Origin: Prevotellaceae bacterium UBA2852
Lineage (GTDB): Bacteria; Bacteroidota; Bacteroidia; Bacteroidales; Bacteroidaceae
DNA length: 64,000 bases
Assembly (NCBI GenBank): GCA_002350855.1
Contig: DEFM01000015.1
Location: forward strand, 39,765-103,764
Reading direction: 5' to 3'
The position numbers and the translations under genes were made by a program. The notes under the pieces are model-generated. The model was not told the origin of the DNA, searched no databases, and was given only the letters and a program-made list of their open reading frames with translations. Below, one piece after another: positions 23,816 through 32,501 of the stretch. The first letter of the stretch is position 1; every line of letters starts with the position of its first letter.

Positions 23816-24956
23816 AGTTTATTAAACTTTCTGCGTATTTGCGTGCTACTTTATCCGTGTTGAGATAGACTTCCAGTTCAGAAGACTCTGAGAAATCTAC
23901 ATTAGCCATTGTCTGCTCAATAATCTCGCTGATTCTGTTGAACGGAATCTTGTCTTCTATGAAAGCACGGTTGACAATCTCGTTGGCAGCGTTAACGATA
24001 CATGGCATATTGCCGCCCTTTTGAAGAGCGTCGTAGGCCAACTGCAGGCAAGAGAAACGATTTACGTCCGGTTGCTCAAAGGTCAGGTTCTTGATGTCAA
24101 AGAAACTGAGACGGTCAAAATTCGACTGAAGACGTTGAGGATAACTGAAGGCATACTGAATTGGCAGCCTCATATCGGGCATTCCCAATTGTGCTTTCAC
24201 TGCACCGTCCTCGAATTGAACCATCGAATGAATCACGCTCTGAGGATGAACCACCACCTGAATCTTGTCGGGAGTGACACCGAAAAGCCACTTTGCCTCA
24301 ATGACTTCAAATCCTTTGTTCATCATCGTAGCTGAATCAATGGTTATCTTCGCACCCATGTTCCATGTTGGATGAGCCAAAGCCTGTGACTTGGTAACGT
24401 GTTTGAGTTCTTCCACAGAATAGTTGCGGAAAGGACCGCCACTGGCAGTAAGGAGAATTTTCTCAATTCTGTTGCCTGGCTCAAGACACTGAAAAATTGC
24501 CGAATGTTCGGAATCCACAGGAAGGATAGGGACATTGTTCTCTGCAGCAAGCCTGCAGATCAGTTCTCCTGCCACAACCAATGTTTCTTTATTTGCAAGG
24601 GCAATCAGTTTCTTAGCCTTTATGGCATTGATTGTAGGACGCAAACCGGCAAAACCGACCATCGCTGCAAGCACGATATCCACATTCTCATCCTGCACCA
24701 CATCGCATAAAGCTTCTGATCCTGCATAAACTTTGATGGGGAGGTCAGAGAGAGAGCTTTTTACAGTGTCGTAGTATTGCTCGTTAGCAATCACTACAAC
24801 TTCGGGCTGGAAATGTCGTGCCTGCTCTATCAGCAATTTGTAATTGTTTCCTGCAGTCAGTACATACGCTTCAAACAGGTCACTGTGTGAAGAAATAACA
24901 TCAAGTGCCTGAGTTCCTATCGAACCGGTAGAGCCTAATATCGCTATTCGTTTCAT
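23814..24956 (-). CDS. dxr: 1-deoxy-D-xylulose 5-phosphate reductoisomerase
   Basis: First committed enzyme of the MEP isoprenoid pathway. It shows the NADPH loop ILGSTGSIGTQALDVI at the N terminus, ALANKETLVVAGE, the metal/substrate residues in LPVDSEHSAIFQ, the flexible loop region TASGGPFR, and WNMGAKITIDSATMMNKGFEVIEAK. 380 residues is normal. The start codon overlaps the rimM stop by one base (TAATG). Confidence 0.97.
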   Translation of the reverse strand: MKRIAILGSTGSIGTQALDVISSHSDLFEAYVLTAGNNYKLLIEQARHFQPEVVVIANEQYYDTVKSSLSDLPIKVYAGSEALCDVVQDENVDIVLAAMVGFAGLRPTINAIKAKKLIALANKETLVVAGELICRLAAENNVPILPVDSEHSAIFQCLEPGNRIEKILLTASGGPFRNYSVEELKHVTKSQALAHPTWNMGAKITIDSATMMNKGFEVIEAKWLFGVTPDKIQVVVHPQSVIHSMVQFEDGAVKAQLGMPDMRLPIQYAFSYPQRLQSNFDRLSFFDIKNLTFEQPDVNRFSCLQLAYDALQKGGNMPCIVNAANEIVNRAFIEDKIPFNRISEIIEQTMANVDFSESSELEVYLNTDKVARKYAESLIN

Positions 24957-25477
24957 TATAAATCTAATAATCCTTCTGGCAGCTTCATTGTAATAACATG
25001 ATTGTCGTTATCAATATCTGTGATAAGTTCGTCATGTGCAGGTATGAGCACTTCGTCACCGTTTGCTGTTTCTGCAATAAAGAGCCAATTTTCTGTATTG
25101 TCGTCTATATCGATTATTGTTCCAATCTGCTGAGCATCATGATTCACAATCTTAAAACCGATAAAGTATTTCAAAGAAACTTGATCGCTGAAATCTGCTT
25201 TAACTTTCGATTTCTCAAAGTAGACATCGCAGCCGATAATGGTTTGCGCAGCATCAGCGGAATCAATATCTTCAATCTTCAGGATAACGGAACTGTCGTT
25301 TCTGAAACGATATTCCTCAATAAAGAATGGAACGAGGATGCCGTCCACATTAATAATAATATAGTCAGCATCTTCCGTGTCAAAAACATCATCGGTGAAG
25401 TTGAAAATCACCTCACCTTTCAAAGCATGCGTTTTGGAAATAACTCCTATCTGATAAACGTCGGAAAACTGTATCAC
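24956..25477 (-). CDS. rimM: Ribosome maturation factor RimM
   Basis: Binds S19 and assists 30S head assembly. The N terminus VYQIGVISKTHALKGEV is the RimM signature, and the PRC-barrel part starts near LKYFIGFKIVN and ends LIPAHDELI...ITMKLPEGLLDL. 173 residues is normal. In many bacteria rimM neighbours trmD; here it sits between murA and dxr. Confidence 0.94.
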   Translation of the reverse strand: MIQFSDVYQIGVISKTHALKGEVIFNFTDDVFDTEDADYIIINVDGILVPFFIEEYRFRNDSSVILKIEDIDSADAAQTIIGCDVYFEKSKVKADFSDQVSLKYFIGFKIVNHDAQQIGTIIDIDDNTENWLFIAETANGDEVLIPAHDELITDIDNDNHVITMKLPEGLLDL

Positions 25478-25527
25478 TCTGAAAGTCCTTTAATTGAAAA
25501 TTCGTTCCTCTTAATTAGCTGCTGCAC

Positions 25528-26832
25528 TTAAATTCTTGTGATTTTTGCACCAAGAGCAGTCAGACGTGTCTCGATATTCTCATATCCTCGGTCAATCTGT
25601 TCAATGTTGCTGATCATGCTCACTCCGTCGGCGCTGAGGGCAGCGATAAGCAGAGCGATTCCAGCACGAATATCCGGTGAGGTCATGCGTGAACCTCTAA
25701 GCTGGAACTGATTGTCGTGACCTACGACAACAGCTCTGTGAGGGTCGCAAAGAATAATCTGTGCACCCATGTCAATCAGTTTATCTACAAAGAACAAGCG
25801 GCTTTCAAACATCTTCTGGTGAATCAGCACACTACCTTTTGCCTGGGTGGCGACAACCAGCATAACACTAAGCAAATCAGGAGTGAGGCCTGGCCATGGA
25901 GCATCGCTTATAGCCATGATGCTGCCGTCCATAAACGACTCCACTTCGTAGTGATCCTGCTGAGGAATGAAAATATCGTCGTTGCGACGTTCTATCTTTA
26001 TACCCAGACGGCTGAACATCTCCGGAATAATACCGAGATTGTCATAAGAGACATTTCGAATTGTCAGTTCGCTGTGAGTCATCGCAGCCATACCGATAAA
26101 ACTGCCCACTTCAATCATGTCAGGGAGAAGTGTGTGCTCTGTTCCATGCAAAGACTTAACCCCCTCAATAGTCAGAAGGTTTGATGCAATACCGGAAATG
26201 CGTGCTCCCATACGGTTAAGCATATTGCATAACTGCTGGATGTATGGTTCGCAGGCAGCGTTATAGATTGTAGTTGTTCCTTCGGCAAGTACTGCGGCCA
26301 TGATGATGTTTGCTGTACCAGTTACGGACGCTTCGTCGAGCAACATATACTGTCCTTTGAGGGCTGGAGCATCAATTTCATACACGTGACGTTCTACGTT
26401 ATGAGTGAACTTCGCTCCTAATTTCTGTACGCCGAGGAAATGTGTGTCCAGTCTGCGGCGGCCAATCTGGTCTCCGCCTGGCCGAGCTACGAATGCGTGA
26501 TGGAAACGTCCCAATTGAGGACCAAGCAGAAGTATGGAGCCACGAAGCGATGAACAGCGTTGAACAAACTCATCGCTGCTCACGTATTCCATATCTATGT
26601 CTTTTGTCTGGAATTCCCATTCGCCTTTGCCCAACTGCTTGACTTGAACACCCATTTTGCTCAACAGGGCAATGAGGTTGTTAACGTCAAGGATGTCAGG
26701 AAGGTTGCGAATGATAACAGGTTCTTCTGTTAGCAAAACAGCACTAATCACTTGCAAGGCTTCGTTTTTCGCACCTTGAGGAGTGATTTCACCATGCAGT
26801 TTATGTCCGCCTTCAATTATGAATGATGCCAT
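25528..26832 (-). CDS. murA: UDP-N-acetylglucosamine 1-carboxyvinyltransferase (MurA), Asp form
   Basis: First committed step of peptidoglycan synthesis: transfers enolpyruvate from PEP to UDP-GlcNAc. It has the start IEGGHKLHGEITPQGAKNEAL with the catalytic Lys-Asn pair, and the flexible loop RPGGDQIGRRRLDTHF. Asp121 stands where most MurA enzymes have the catalytic Cys (Cys115 in E. coli). Cys-to-Asp at this site is known to keep activity and remove fosfomycin alkylation. 434 residues is normal. It lies 7 nt after the DUF4290 gene. Confidence 0.96.
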   Translation of the reverse strand: MASFIIEGGHKLHGEITPQGAKNEALQVISAVLLTEEPVIIRNLPDILDVNNLIALLSKMGVQVKQLGKGEWEFQTKDIDMEYVSSDEFVQRCSSLRGSILLLGPQLGRFHHAFVARPGGDQIGRRRLDTHFLGVQKLGAKFTHNVERHVYEIDAPALKGQYMLLDEASVTGTANIIMAAVLAEGTTTIYNAACEPYIQQLCNMLNRMGARISGIASNLLTIEGVKSLHGTEHTLLPDMIEVGSFIGMAAMTHSELTIRNVSYDNLGIIPEMFSRLGIKIERRNDDIFIPQQDHYEVESFMDGSIMAISDAPWPGLTPDLLSVMLVVATQAKGSVLIHQKMFESRLFFVDKLIDMGAQIILCDPHRAVVVGHDNQFQLRGSRMTSPDIRAGIALLIAALSADGVSMISNIEQIDRGYENIETRLTALGAKITRI

Positions 26833-26839
26833 ATATATG

Positions 26840-27463
26840 CTATTTTTTCTTTTTTTTCTTTTTCTTCTTGCCGTCTGTTGACATCTGTTGAACTTCGTTC
26901 AGGATTTCGTTATCACTCTGAAGACGAAGTTCTTCAGGATTCAAATCACGGGTGGGAATACCGCTGAGTTGGCTCAAATCATCAATAATCTTGTCATTGG
27001 TCATAGCATCACGATTCCAACGTCCAAGACTACGTTTCATTTGATTCGCTACCTGTTCTGTGAATACACGTTTGGCTTCCGGATCATCAATTTTAGCAAT
27101 CTTCTGTGATATTTTCTCTACAATTGCTCCATAGTGCCTACGGGCAATTCGTTGTTGAGGGTAGGGAATCGACTCGCGTGAATCACGAATGTTGCTTATC
27201 TTCTCAATTTCCACAGGATAATTGATGTCAAGTTCGTAGTTGCTTATTGCGGCAAGGTGATTCCAGAGTTTTTGGTTAATATCTTCCACTTCACCATTCT
27301 GCTTAGCGATAATCTCCATTATGGCAACAATAGACCTGGCGCATTTCTCTCGTTCCTCAGCATCCGCTATGGTCTTGGCGTAATCCACCATTTGCTGCAC
27401 CATACGTCCGTATTCGGGCATCGCAAGCGAAGGGCGTTCTGTATTATAATCAACAGTATTCAT
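26840..27463 (-). CDS. DUF4290 protein with polylysine tail
   Basis: 207 residues and a member of DUF4290, a Bacteroidota family of unknown role found upstream of murA. It is largely helical: the start is YNTERPSLAMPEYGRMVQQMVDYA, the conserved middle is NYPVEIEKISNIRDSRESIPYPQQ, and NQMKRSL follows. It ends in nine consecutive lysines after DGK, encoded by an A-rich tract that could be prone to slippage. No signal or membrane segment. The constant link to murA suggests a role in wall synthesis, but this is inference. Confidence 0.85.
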   Translation of the reverse strand: MNTVDYNTERPSLAMPEYGRMVQQMVDYAKTIADAEEREKCARSIVAIMEIIAKQNGEVEDINQKLWNHLAAISNYELDINYPVEIEKISNIRDSRESIPYPQQRIARRHYGAIVEKISQKIAKIDDPEAKRVFTEQVANQMKRSLGRWNRDAMTNDKIIDDLSQLSGIPTRDLNPEELRLQSDNEILNEVQQMSTDGKKKKKKKKK

Positions 27464-27487
27464 CTATATATTTTTCAATTGGATAAT

Positions 27488-28177
27488 TTACAATATTTGG
27501 GTAGGCTTTCCTACTACAAATTCCTTCAGATAAAAAGGCTCAAGATAGGCAACATCAGCAAATTCGTTTCTTAAGAAAGCCTTTTCTGCCAACGGTGACA
27601 TGTGTTTTGCGACAGGGTTGATGTTGTCTATGAAGTGGGCATTGGGATGATTGATAATCTTCTTGCACTTTTCCGCTCCGTTACCGAAGAAATAAATTGG
27701 GCGTGCATCAAGTAGCTCGTCGAAGCATCCTTTCTCCACTACAAGAGGAGCAACGTTCCTTACTGGTTTCAGCGCACGAGTATATACAGCTGTGTACACC
27801 TCCATTCGTCTTGCATCAAGCATAGGACAAATCAGGGCATCCTCGGGCAACTCCTCGTGGAGCAGTACAGGAACTGATAGGATTTCAAGAGTGGACAAAG
27901 CAATGAGTTTCAGATTTCTTCCATAACAAACACCTTTTGCCATAGAAACACCGATGCGCAAGCCTGTGTACGAACCAGGACCTGCGCTCACACTTACTGC
28001 GTCGAATGGGATGGCGTGGCTGTCGGTAAACGATAGCGCTCTGTCAACCATTCCGCCCAGTACCGATGAATGAGCTGAACCGTCGTTACATTCCTCATGG
28101 TGAATTACAGCACCATCCTGGCTGACAGCGACAGAACAACCGTCAATAGAAGTTTCTATATGTAGTATACAAGACAT
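27488..28177 (-). CDS. tsaB: tRNA threonylcarbamoyladenosine biosynthesis protein TsaB
   Basis: Partner of TsaD and TsaE in forming t6A37 of ANN-decoding tRNAs. The ASKHA-fold start ILHIETSIDGCSVAVSQDG and the signature VSAGPGSYTGLRIGVSMAKGVCYG are clear, as is the MLDARRMEVYTAVY segment. 229 residues is normal. It has its own near-perfect promoter (28213-28244) and probably leads the DUF4290-murA-rimM-dxr-rseP run. Confidence 0.94.
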   Translation of the reverse strand: MSCILHIETSIDGCSVAVSQDGAVIHHEECNDGSAHSSVLGGMVDRALSFTDSHAIPFDAVSVSAGPGSYTGLRIGVSMAKGVCYGRNLKLIALSTLEILSVPVLLHEELPEDALICPMLDARRMEVYTAVYTRALKPVRNVAPLVVEKGCFDELLDARPIYFFGNGAEKCKKIINHPNAHFIDNINPVAKHMSPLAEKAFLRNEFADVAYLEPFYLKEFVVGKPTQIL

Positions 28178-28212
28178 GTATAATTTAATTTACAAATTGG
28201 ACATTTAATCTG

Positions 28213-28244
28213 CAAAGATACGAGATTTATCAGACATGACCAAA
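28213..28244 (-). promoter_or_regulatory. Consensus promoter of the tsaB unit
   Basis: Minus strand: TTTG (28244-28241), 20 bp, TATCTTTG (28220-28213). The predicted start is near 28209, about 30 nt before the tsaB ATG. Confidence 0.85.
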
Positions 28245-28264
28245 TGCGGTGGAATAAATCATAT

Positions 28265-28894
28265 TTATTGTATATTCAGAGCCTTGACTGCAAAGTCGAG
28301 GACAAGATCCGCTGTTTTCTCGATTCCTAGGATTGAGGAATTGACACACATGTCATAGGCGCGGGCGTCTCCCCAGCTTGTCTCTGCATAGAAGTTGTGG
28401 AAATCGCTACGGATGGCGTCTGTGTGCTCAATCAGGTCTTTAGCTTCCTGCATACTTATCCCGTTGCGTTCCATAAGGAATTTTACACGGTCGTCATAGT
28501 TGGCGCGGATGAATACACTCAGATGACGAGGGTGCTCACGCAGAATATAGTCAGAACAGCGGCCGACGATGATGCAGTTTTCTGACTGGGCTTTGTCGAG
28601 AATGATGTCCGACTGAACCTTAAACAGCGATTCGTTGCTGATGGAATTATTGTACAGGCTTCCGAAAGTTGCAAAGGGTGATGCCAGGCTACGGATCACA
28701 TGTGACATGAATCCTCGTGTAGGAACCTCGTCTGATTTCTTGAACAACGACGGGTCGAAACCGCTTTCCTCTGCAGCCATCTGTATTAGCCTGCGGTCAT
28801 AGATGGGTATATTGAGTTTCTTGGCAATGATTTCTCCTATTGCCTTACCGCCAGAACCCAGTTCACGGCCGATGCTGATAACGTAGTTTTGCAT
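28265..28894 (-). CDS. Cytidylate kinase-like protein
   Basis: 209 residues of the AAA_26 / cytidylate-kinase-like group. The P-loop is ISIGRELGSGGKAIGE, where a Gly-Gly-Lys turn replaces the usual GKS/T; YDRRLIQMAAEESG follows, then CIIVGRCSDYIL and the lid-like FIRANYDDRVKFLMER. These paralogues exist alongside true Cmk, and their substrate has not been established. It lies 18 nt downstream of the MATE gene on the same strand. Confidence 0.82.
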   Translation of the reverse strand: MQNYVISIGRELGSGGKAIGEIIAKKLNIPIYDRRLIQMAAEESGFDPSLFKKSDEVPTRGFMSHVIRSLASPFATFGSLYNNSISNESLFKVQSDIILDKAQSENCIIVGRCSDYILREHPRHLSVFIRANYDDRVKFLMERNGISMQEAKDLIEHTDAIRSDFHNFYAETSWGDARAYDMCVNSSILGIEKTADLVLDFAVKALNIQ

Positions 28895-28912
28895 ATTATT
28901 CAGTTAGGTTGT

Positions 28913-30280
28913 TTATAAATCAATTTGTGTTTTTGTAATTCCTCCGGTACGGTAGAAATGCCACAGAAGTGCAGCTGCTGTAATAACCGACACACCATCG
29001 GATGCGGCAATACTTATCCAAACTCCGTTTGTTCCCCATAAATTCGGAAAAATCAACAGGAAAGGCATCAAAAAAAGCATCTGACGGCTTACGCTGAGGA
29101 ATATACTCTTCTTAGCCATACCAATACTCTGGAAGAAGTTTCCTGTTACTATCTGGAAACCTACCAACGGGTTGACTGCAACAATGATTCTCATTCCGTC
29201 TACTGCCAACTCTGTGAGTTTGGGGTCATCGGTAAAGAGAAGAACAGGCAAATGTGGAATGAATTCACAGACAAGGAATGAACAAGTCATAACAATTGTT
29301 CCATAGATAATGCTATATCGCAGCACTTTGTTCACTCGGTCGAAATTCTGTGCTCCATAATTATATCCGGCAATTGGTTGCATTCCCTGACAGATTCCCA
29401 TTACTACCATAACGAAAAGGAATGTTATGCCGTTGATTATTCCGAAAGCAGCAACTGCGAGGTCTCCACCATGACGTTGCAATCCCTGATTAATGAGAAT
29501 TACTACCAGACAAGCGCAGAGCTGCATGCAGAATGGTGACAATCCGATAGTGAAGATGTTCTTAACTATTCTTTTGCGTAATCCGAATATCCCTTTCTGA
29601 ATTCGGATTGGTTCTTTGGGATTGCTGAGTACATACCAGACGAACATAAGCGCTATGACCTGAGCAAGAATAGTGGCTATTGCAGCACCGCGAATCCCCA
29701 TGTCAAGAGTGAAAATGAATAATGGGTCAAGCACGGAGTTCACAACAACCGTTGCTATAGTTGCTATCATAGCCACATTCGGGTGCCCTGTTGCCCTTAG
29801 TGAAGCGTTAAGTCCAAGATAGAGATGAGTGACAACATTGCCAAGAAGAATGATGAACATATATTCGTTGGCATAGCCGATTGTGTTGTCGCTGGCACCG
29901 AAGAAACGAAGCAATGGATTGATGAAGACAATACCGAAAATTGCGAGCAGTACACCGAGTATTACATTGAGTGTTACCACATTTCCAAGAACATGCTGTG
30001 CAGTGTCGTTATCACGCTGTCCCATCTTGACAGACATCAAAGTGCTTCCACCTACACCAATCATTGCCCCGAAGGCTGCGCTGAGGTTCATGATAGGGAA
30101 TGTCACAGCGAGGCCACCGAGAGCCAATGCGCCTTCTGAGTCTGTTCCGATATGTCCGATAAATATTCGGTCAACTATATTGTATAATGATGAGGCAGTC
30201 ATTGCTATCACTGCAGGAACAGCATAGCGCAGAAGAAGACTACCGATAGGTTTTGTACCGAGTTCTTTAGGATTTGCCAA
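28913..30280 (-). CDS. MATE family efflux transporter
   Basis: 455-residue inner-membrane antiporter with 12 hydrophobic helices in two halves. It begins ELGTKPIGSLLLRYAVPAVIAMTASSLYNIVDRIFIGH and contains the inter-repeat GINGITFLFVMVVMGICQGMQPIAGYNYGAQN, both typical of the DinF/NorM-like Bacteroidales branch. Sodium- or proton-driven drug or metabolite export is expected; the substrate cannot be assigned. It lies 59 nt downstream of the S9 peptidase gene, in a gap that carries a short palindrome. Confidence 0.93.
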   Translation of the reverse strand: MANPKELGTKPIGSLLLRYAVPAVIAMTASSLYNIVDRIFIGHIGTDSEGALALGGLAVTFPIMNLSAAFGAMIGVGGSTLMSVKMGQRDNDTAQHVLGNVVTLNVILGVLLAIFGIVFINPLLRFFGASDNTIGYANEYMFIILLGNVVTHLYLGLNASLRATGHPNVAMIATIATVVVNSVLDPLFIFTLDMGIRGAAIATILAQVIALMFVWYVLSNPKEPIRIQKGIFGLRKRIVKNIFTIGLSPFCMQLCACLVVILINQGLQRHGGDLAVAAFGIINGITFLFVMVVMGICQGMQPIAGYNYGAQNFDRVNKVLRYSIIYGTIVMTCSFLVCEFIPHLPVLLFTDDPKLTELAVDGMRIIVAVNPLVGFQIVTGNFFQSIGMAKKSIFLSVSRQMLFLMPFLLIFPNLWGTNGVWISIAASDGVSVITAAALLWHFYRTGGITKTQIDL

Positions 30281-30308
30281 GAATTGAAGAATTAAAGATT
30301 AACACTGA

Positions 30309-30328
30309 TTCTGCGAAAAACCGCAGAA
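30309..30328. repeat. TTCTGCG...CCGCAGAA palindrome
   Basis: TTCTGCG-AAAAA-CCGCAGAA, the third member of the family at 14580 and 16861. Confidence 0.65.
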
Positions 30329-30339
30329 TACCTAACACT

Positions 30340-32478
30340 TTATTTAAGATCAGACCATTTGGGAGGAGTGACGCCAAGTAGGTTGCGTACGAAGAAGTCG
30401 TAGCGCTTGTGCTCTCCGTATGTCTCACCCATGGTGTGGTGTGCTCCTGGGATTACAACCAGCTCAAAGTCCTTGCCTGCCGTAATCAGAGCGTTGGCAA
30501 CCTGCATAGTTGAGGCTGGATCGACATTGTCGTCCAATTCTCCTACAAGGAGCATGAGAGGGCGTTCCAGGTTTTTGGCGTGTTCTACGTTGGAAGATGC
30601 CAGGAAGCTTTCGTCAATGGGGTAGGACATCCACTGCTCGTTCCACCATATCTTGTCCATACGGTTGTCGTGGCATCCGCAGGCAGCATATGCGGCTTTG
30701 TAGAAATCTCCGTGGAACAAAACAGCGGCGAGGGCTTCCTGTCCTCCTGCCGAACATCCGTAAATACCTACGTTGTCCACGTCCATATACGGATATTTTT
30801 CACAAGCAGCCTTAATCCATGCTATGCGGTCTGGGAATCCGCTGTCGTGCAAGTTCTTGTAGCAAACCTGTTCAAAATCAAGTGAACGGAACGATGTAGT
30901 CATGGCATCGAGCTGGATAACGATGAATCCAAGTTCAGCCAGATCGTCCAATGTCCATATCCAGGGAGTGAATGATTTTGGCACGTATTGGTCACCAGGT
31001 CCGGAATAGATGTATTCTATGACAGGGTATTTTTTCGTCGGGTCGAAATTGCGTGGACGGCGAATCAATCCCCACATATCAGTCTTTCCGTCACGTCCGG
31101 GAGCAACAAACACTTCAGGGGCTTTCCATCCAGTTCCTTCAAGTTTTGTGATGTCAGCTTTCTCCAGAGTCTTTATTATAGCTCCTGTCTTAGCATTTCT
31201 CATCACGGTTACTGGTGGCTCATTTATTGACGAGTATGTGTCAATTAAATAAGTGTTATCGGCATTGAGAGTGACTGAGTGGTTTCCTTTCTCCGGTGTG
31301 AGGCTTATGAGGTTCTTGCCGTTGAGGTCGATGCGGTAATAGTGTATATTGTAGGGGTCTTCTTCAATGATGCTATTGTCGGAACTTGATGCCACAACAC
31401 CCATGTTCTTGCAGTTCATGCCGTTGGCAGCAAAAATCACATAGCCTTTCCCCTTAGCATCGATTTCACTGTGAACGACTCTGCGTACCCAGTAATTGCC
31501 TTTGGTTATCTGTGTCAGACGTCCGTTTTTGCGGTTGTATAGATATAAGTGTGCATGACCGTCGCGATCACTCTTCCAGAGTATGTGTTGTGAATCGAGG
31601 TCGATTCGGAGGTTGCGTGAATAAGCCACATACTTATCGTTCTTTTCCTCAATCAGAGTACGCACCTCTCCCTTGAGGTTCATTTCCAGCACACGGAAAG
31701 TCTTGTGTCCGCGTTCGTTGAACTCGAAAGTCAATGTCTGTCCGTCAGCGTCCCACCGAGGAGCAGTAACGTCGTACTGGCTACGGAAGAGTTCTGTACT
31801 TGGCTCAATAGTCCTGCCTGTAGCAACTTCCACGACAACGGGAACACGGTAGTTGAGAGAGTCGCCAGGCTTTGCGTATTCCTGCTTGTGGAGGATTGGC
31901 TGCGTCTGGTTCTTTGGTGAAGACTCTACATAGTAGACATAGTGCTTGGGAGCAGGTTTGATACGAACGGTTGCGTAGTATTTCCCGTCTGGAGAATAGC
32001 TTCCGTAAGATGAATAGTAGTATGTGGAATCTCCGTCTGTAGTGAGTTGACGGAGAGGGGTGAAGCTTGATGGTTCTGTGTTGTTACCAATCCACAGGTT
32101 GTTGTTGCGGGTAACGATTGCCTGACTCTTGTCGGGAGTAACGCTGAATCCGTCCTTTTCATCTGGTACTTCCATCCAGTGTCTGCGCGGACCATTCCAC
32201 TGATGTCGTGGACCTCTTGATTCGGGGTTCCCGTCTAAGATTGTTACGGTGTTGTTGCCTGGATCTACTTCTTTGTACACTGTTCCTGTATCTGTTGTCA
32301 CAGAATACCAGAATTTGTTGGTGTCGCGTACGGGGTGAGCTTTTACGTCGCCGTAGAGCATTTTCCCGGAGTACAGACCGCGGGTGGCGAATGCTTGCTT
32401 GTAGTCTTCGATCGTACCTTGTGCAGATACCGTGTCAACGGCAAGGGCAATAAGTGCCAGAATAGTATAACGTTTCAT
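30340..32478 (-). CDS. Secreted S9 family peptidase (dipeptidyl peptidase IV-like)
   Basis: 712-residue exported serine peptidase. A signal peptide (MKRYTILALIALAVDTVSAQ) precedes a DPP-IV-type beta-propeller, and the alpha/beta-hydrolase domain takes the last 250 or so residues. The nucleophile is Ser576 in YGCSAGGQ (GxSxGG). The acid is Asp in ELDDNVDP near 650, and the His is in PGAHHTMGE near 680. The nucleophile elbow reads GCSAGG instead of GWSYGG of classic DPP-IV, so X-Pro specificity is likely but not certain. It lies 23 nt downstream of the PD40 lipoprotein gene. Confidence 0.9.
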   Translation of the reverse strand: MKRYTILALIALAVDTVSAQGTIEDYKQAFATRGLYSGKMLYGDVKAHPVRDTNKFWYSVTTDTGTVYKEVDPGNNTVTILDGNPESRGPRHQWNGPRRHWMEVPDEKDGFSVTPDKSQAIVTRNNNLWIGNNTEPSSFTPLRQLTTDGDSTYYYSSYGSYSPDGKYYATVRIKPAPKHYVYYVESSPKNQTQPILHKQEYAKPGDSLNYRVPVVVEVATGRTIEPSTELFRSQYDVTAPRWDADGQTLTFEFNERGHKTFRVLEMNLKGEVRTLIEEKNDKYVAYSRNLRIDLDSQHILWKSDRDGHAHLYLYNRKNGRLTQITKGNYWVRRVVHSEIDAKGKGYVIFAANGMNCKNMGVVASSSDNSIIEEDPYNIHYYRIDLNGKNLISLTPEKGNHSVTLNADNTYLIDTYSSINEPPVTVMRNAKTGAIIKTLEKADITKLEGTGWKAPEVFVAPGRDGKTDMWGLIRRPRNFDPTKKYPVIEYIYSGPGDQYVPKSFTPWIWTLDDLAELGFIVIQLDAMTTSFRSLDFEQVCYKNLHDSGFPDRIAWIKAACEKYPYMDVDNVGIYGCSAGGQEALAAVLFHGDFYKAAYAACGCHDNRMDKIWWNEQWMSYPIDESFLASSNVEHAKNLERPLMLLVGELDDNVDPASTMQVANALITAGKDFELVVIPGAHHTMGETYGEHKRYDFFVRNLLGVTPPKWSDLK

Positions 32479-32501
32479 GTATGAGATAGTTGTTTGTATG
32501 G

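Noticed and set aside
28265..28894. Assigning the gene as the essential cytidylate kinase (cmk)
   Set aside because: The P-loop variant GSGGKA and overall pattern fit the cytidylate-kinase-like side family, so the symbol was left out.
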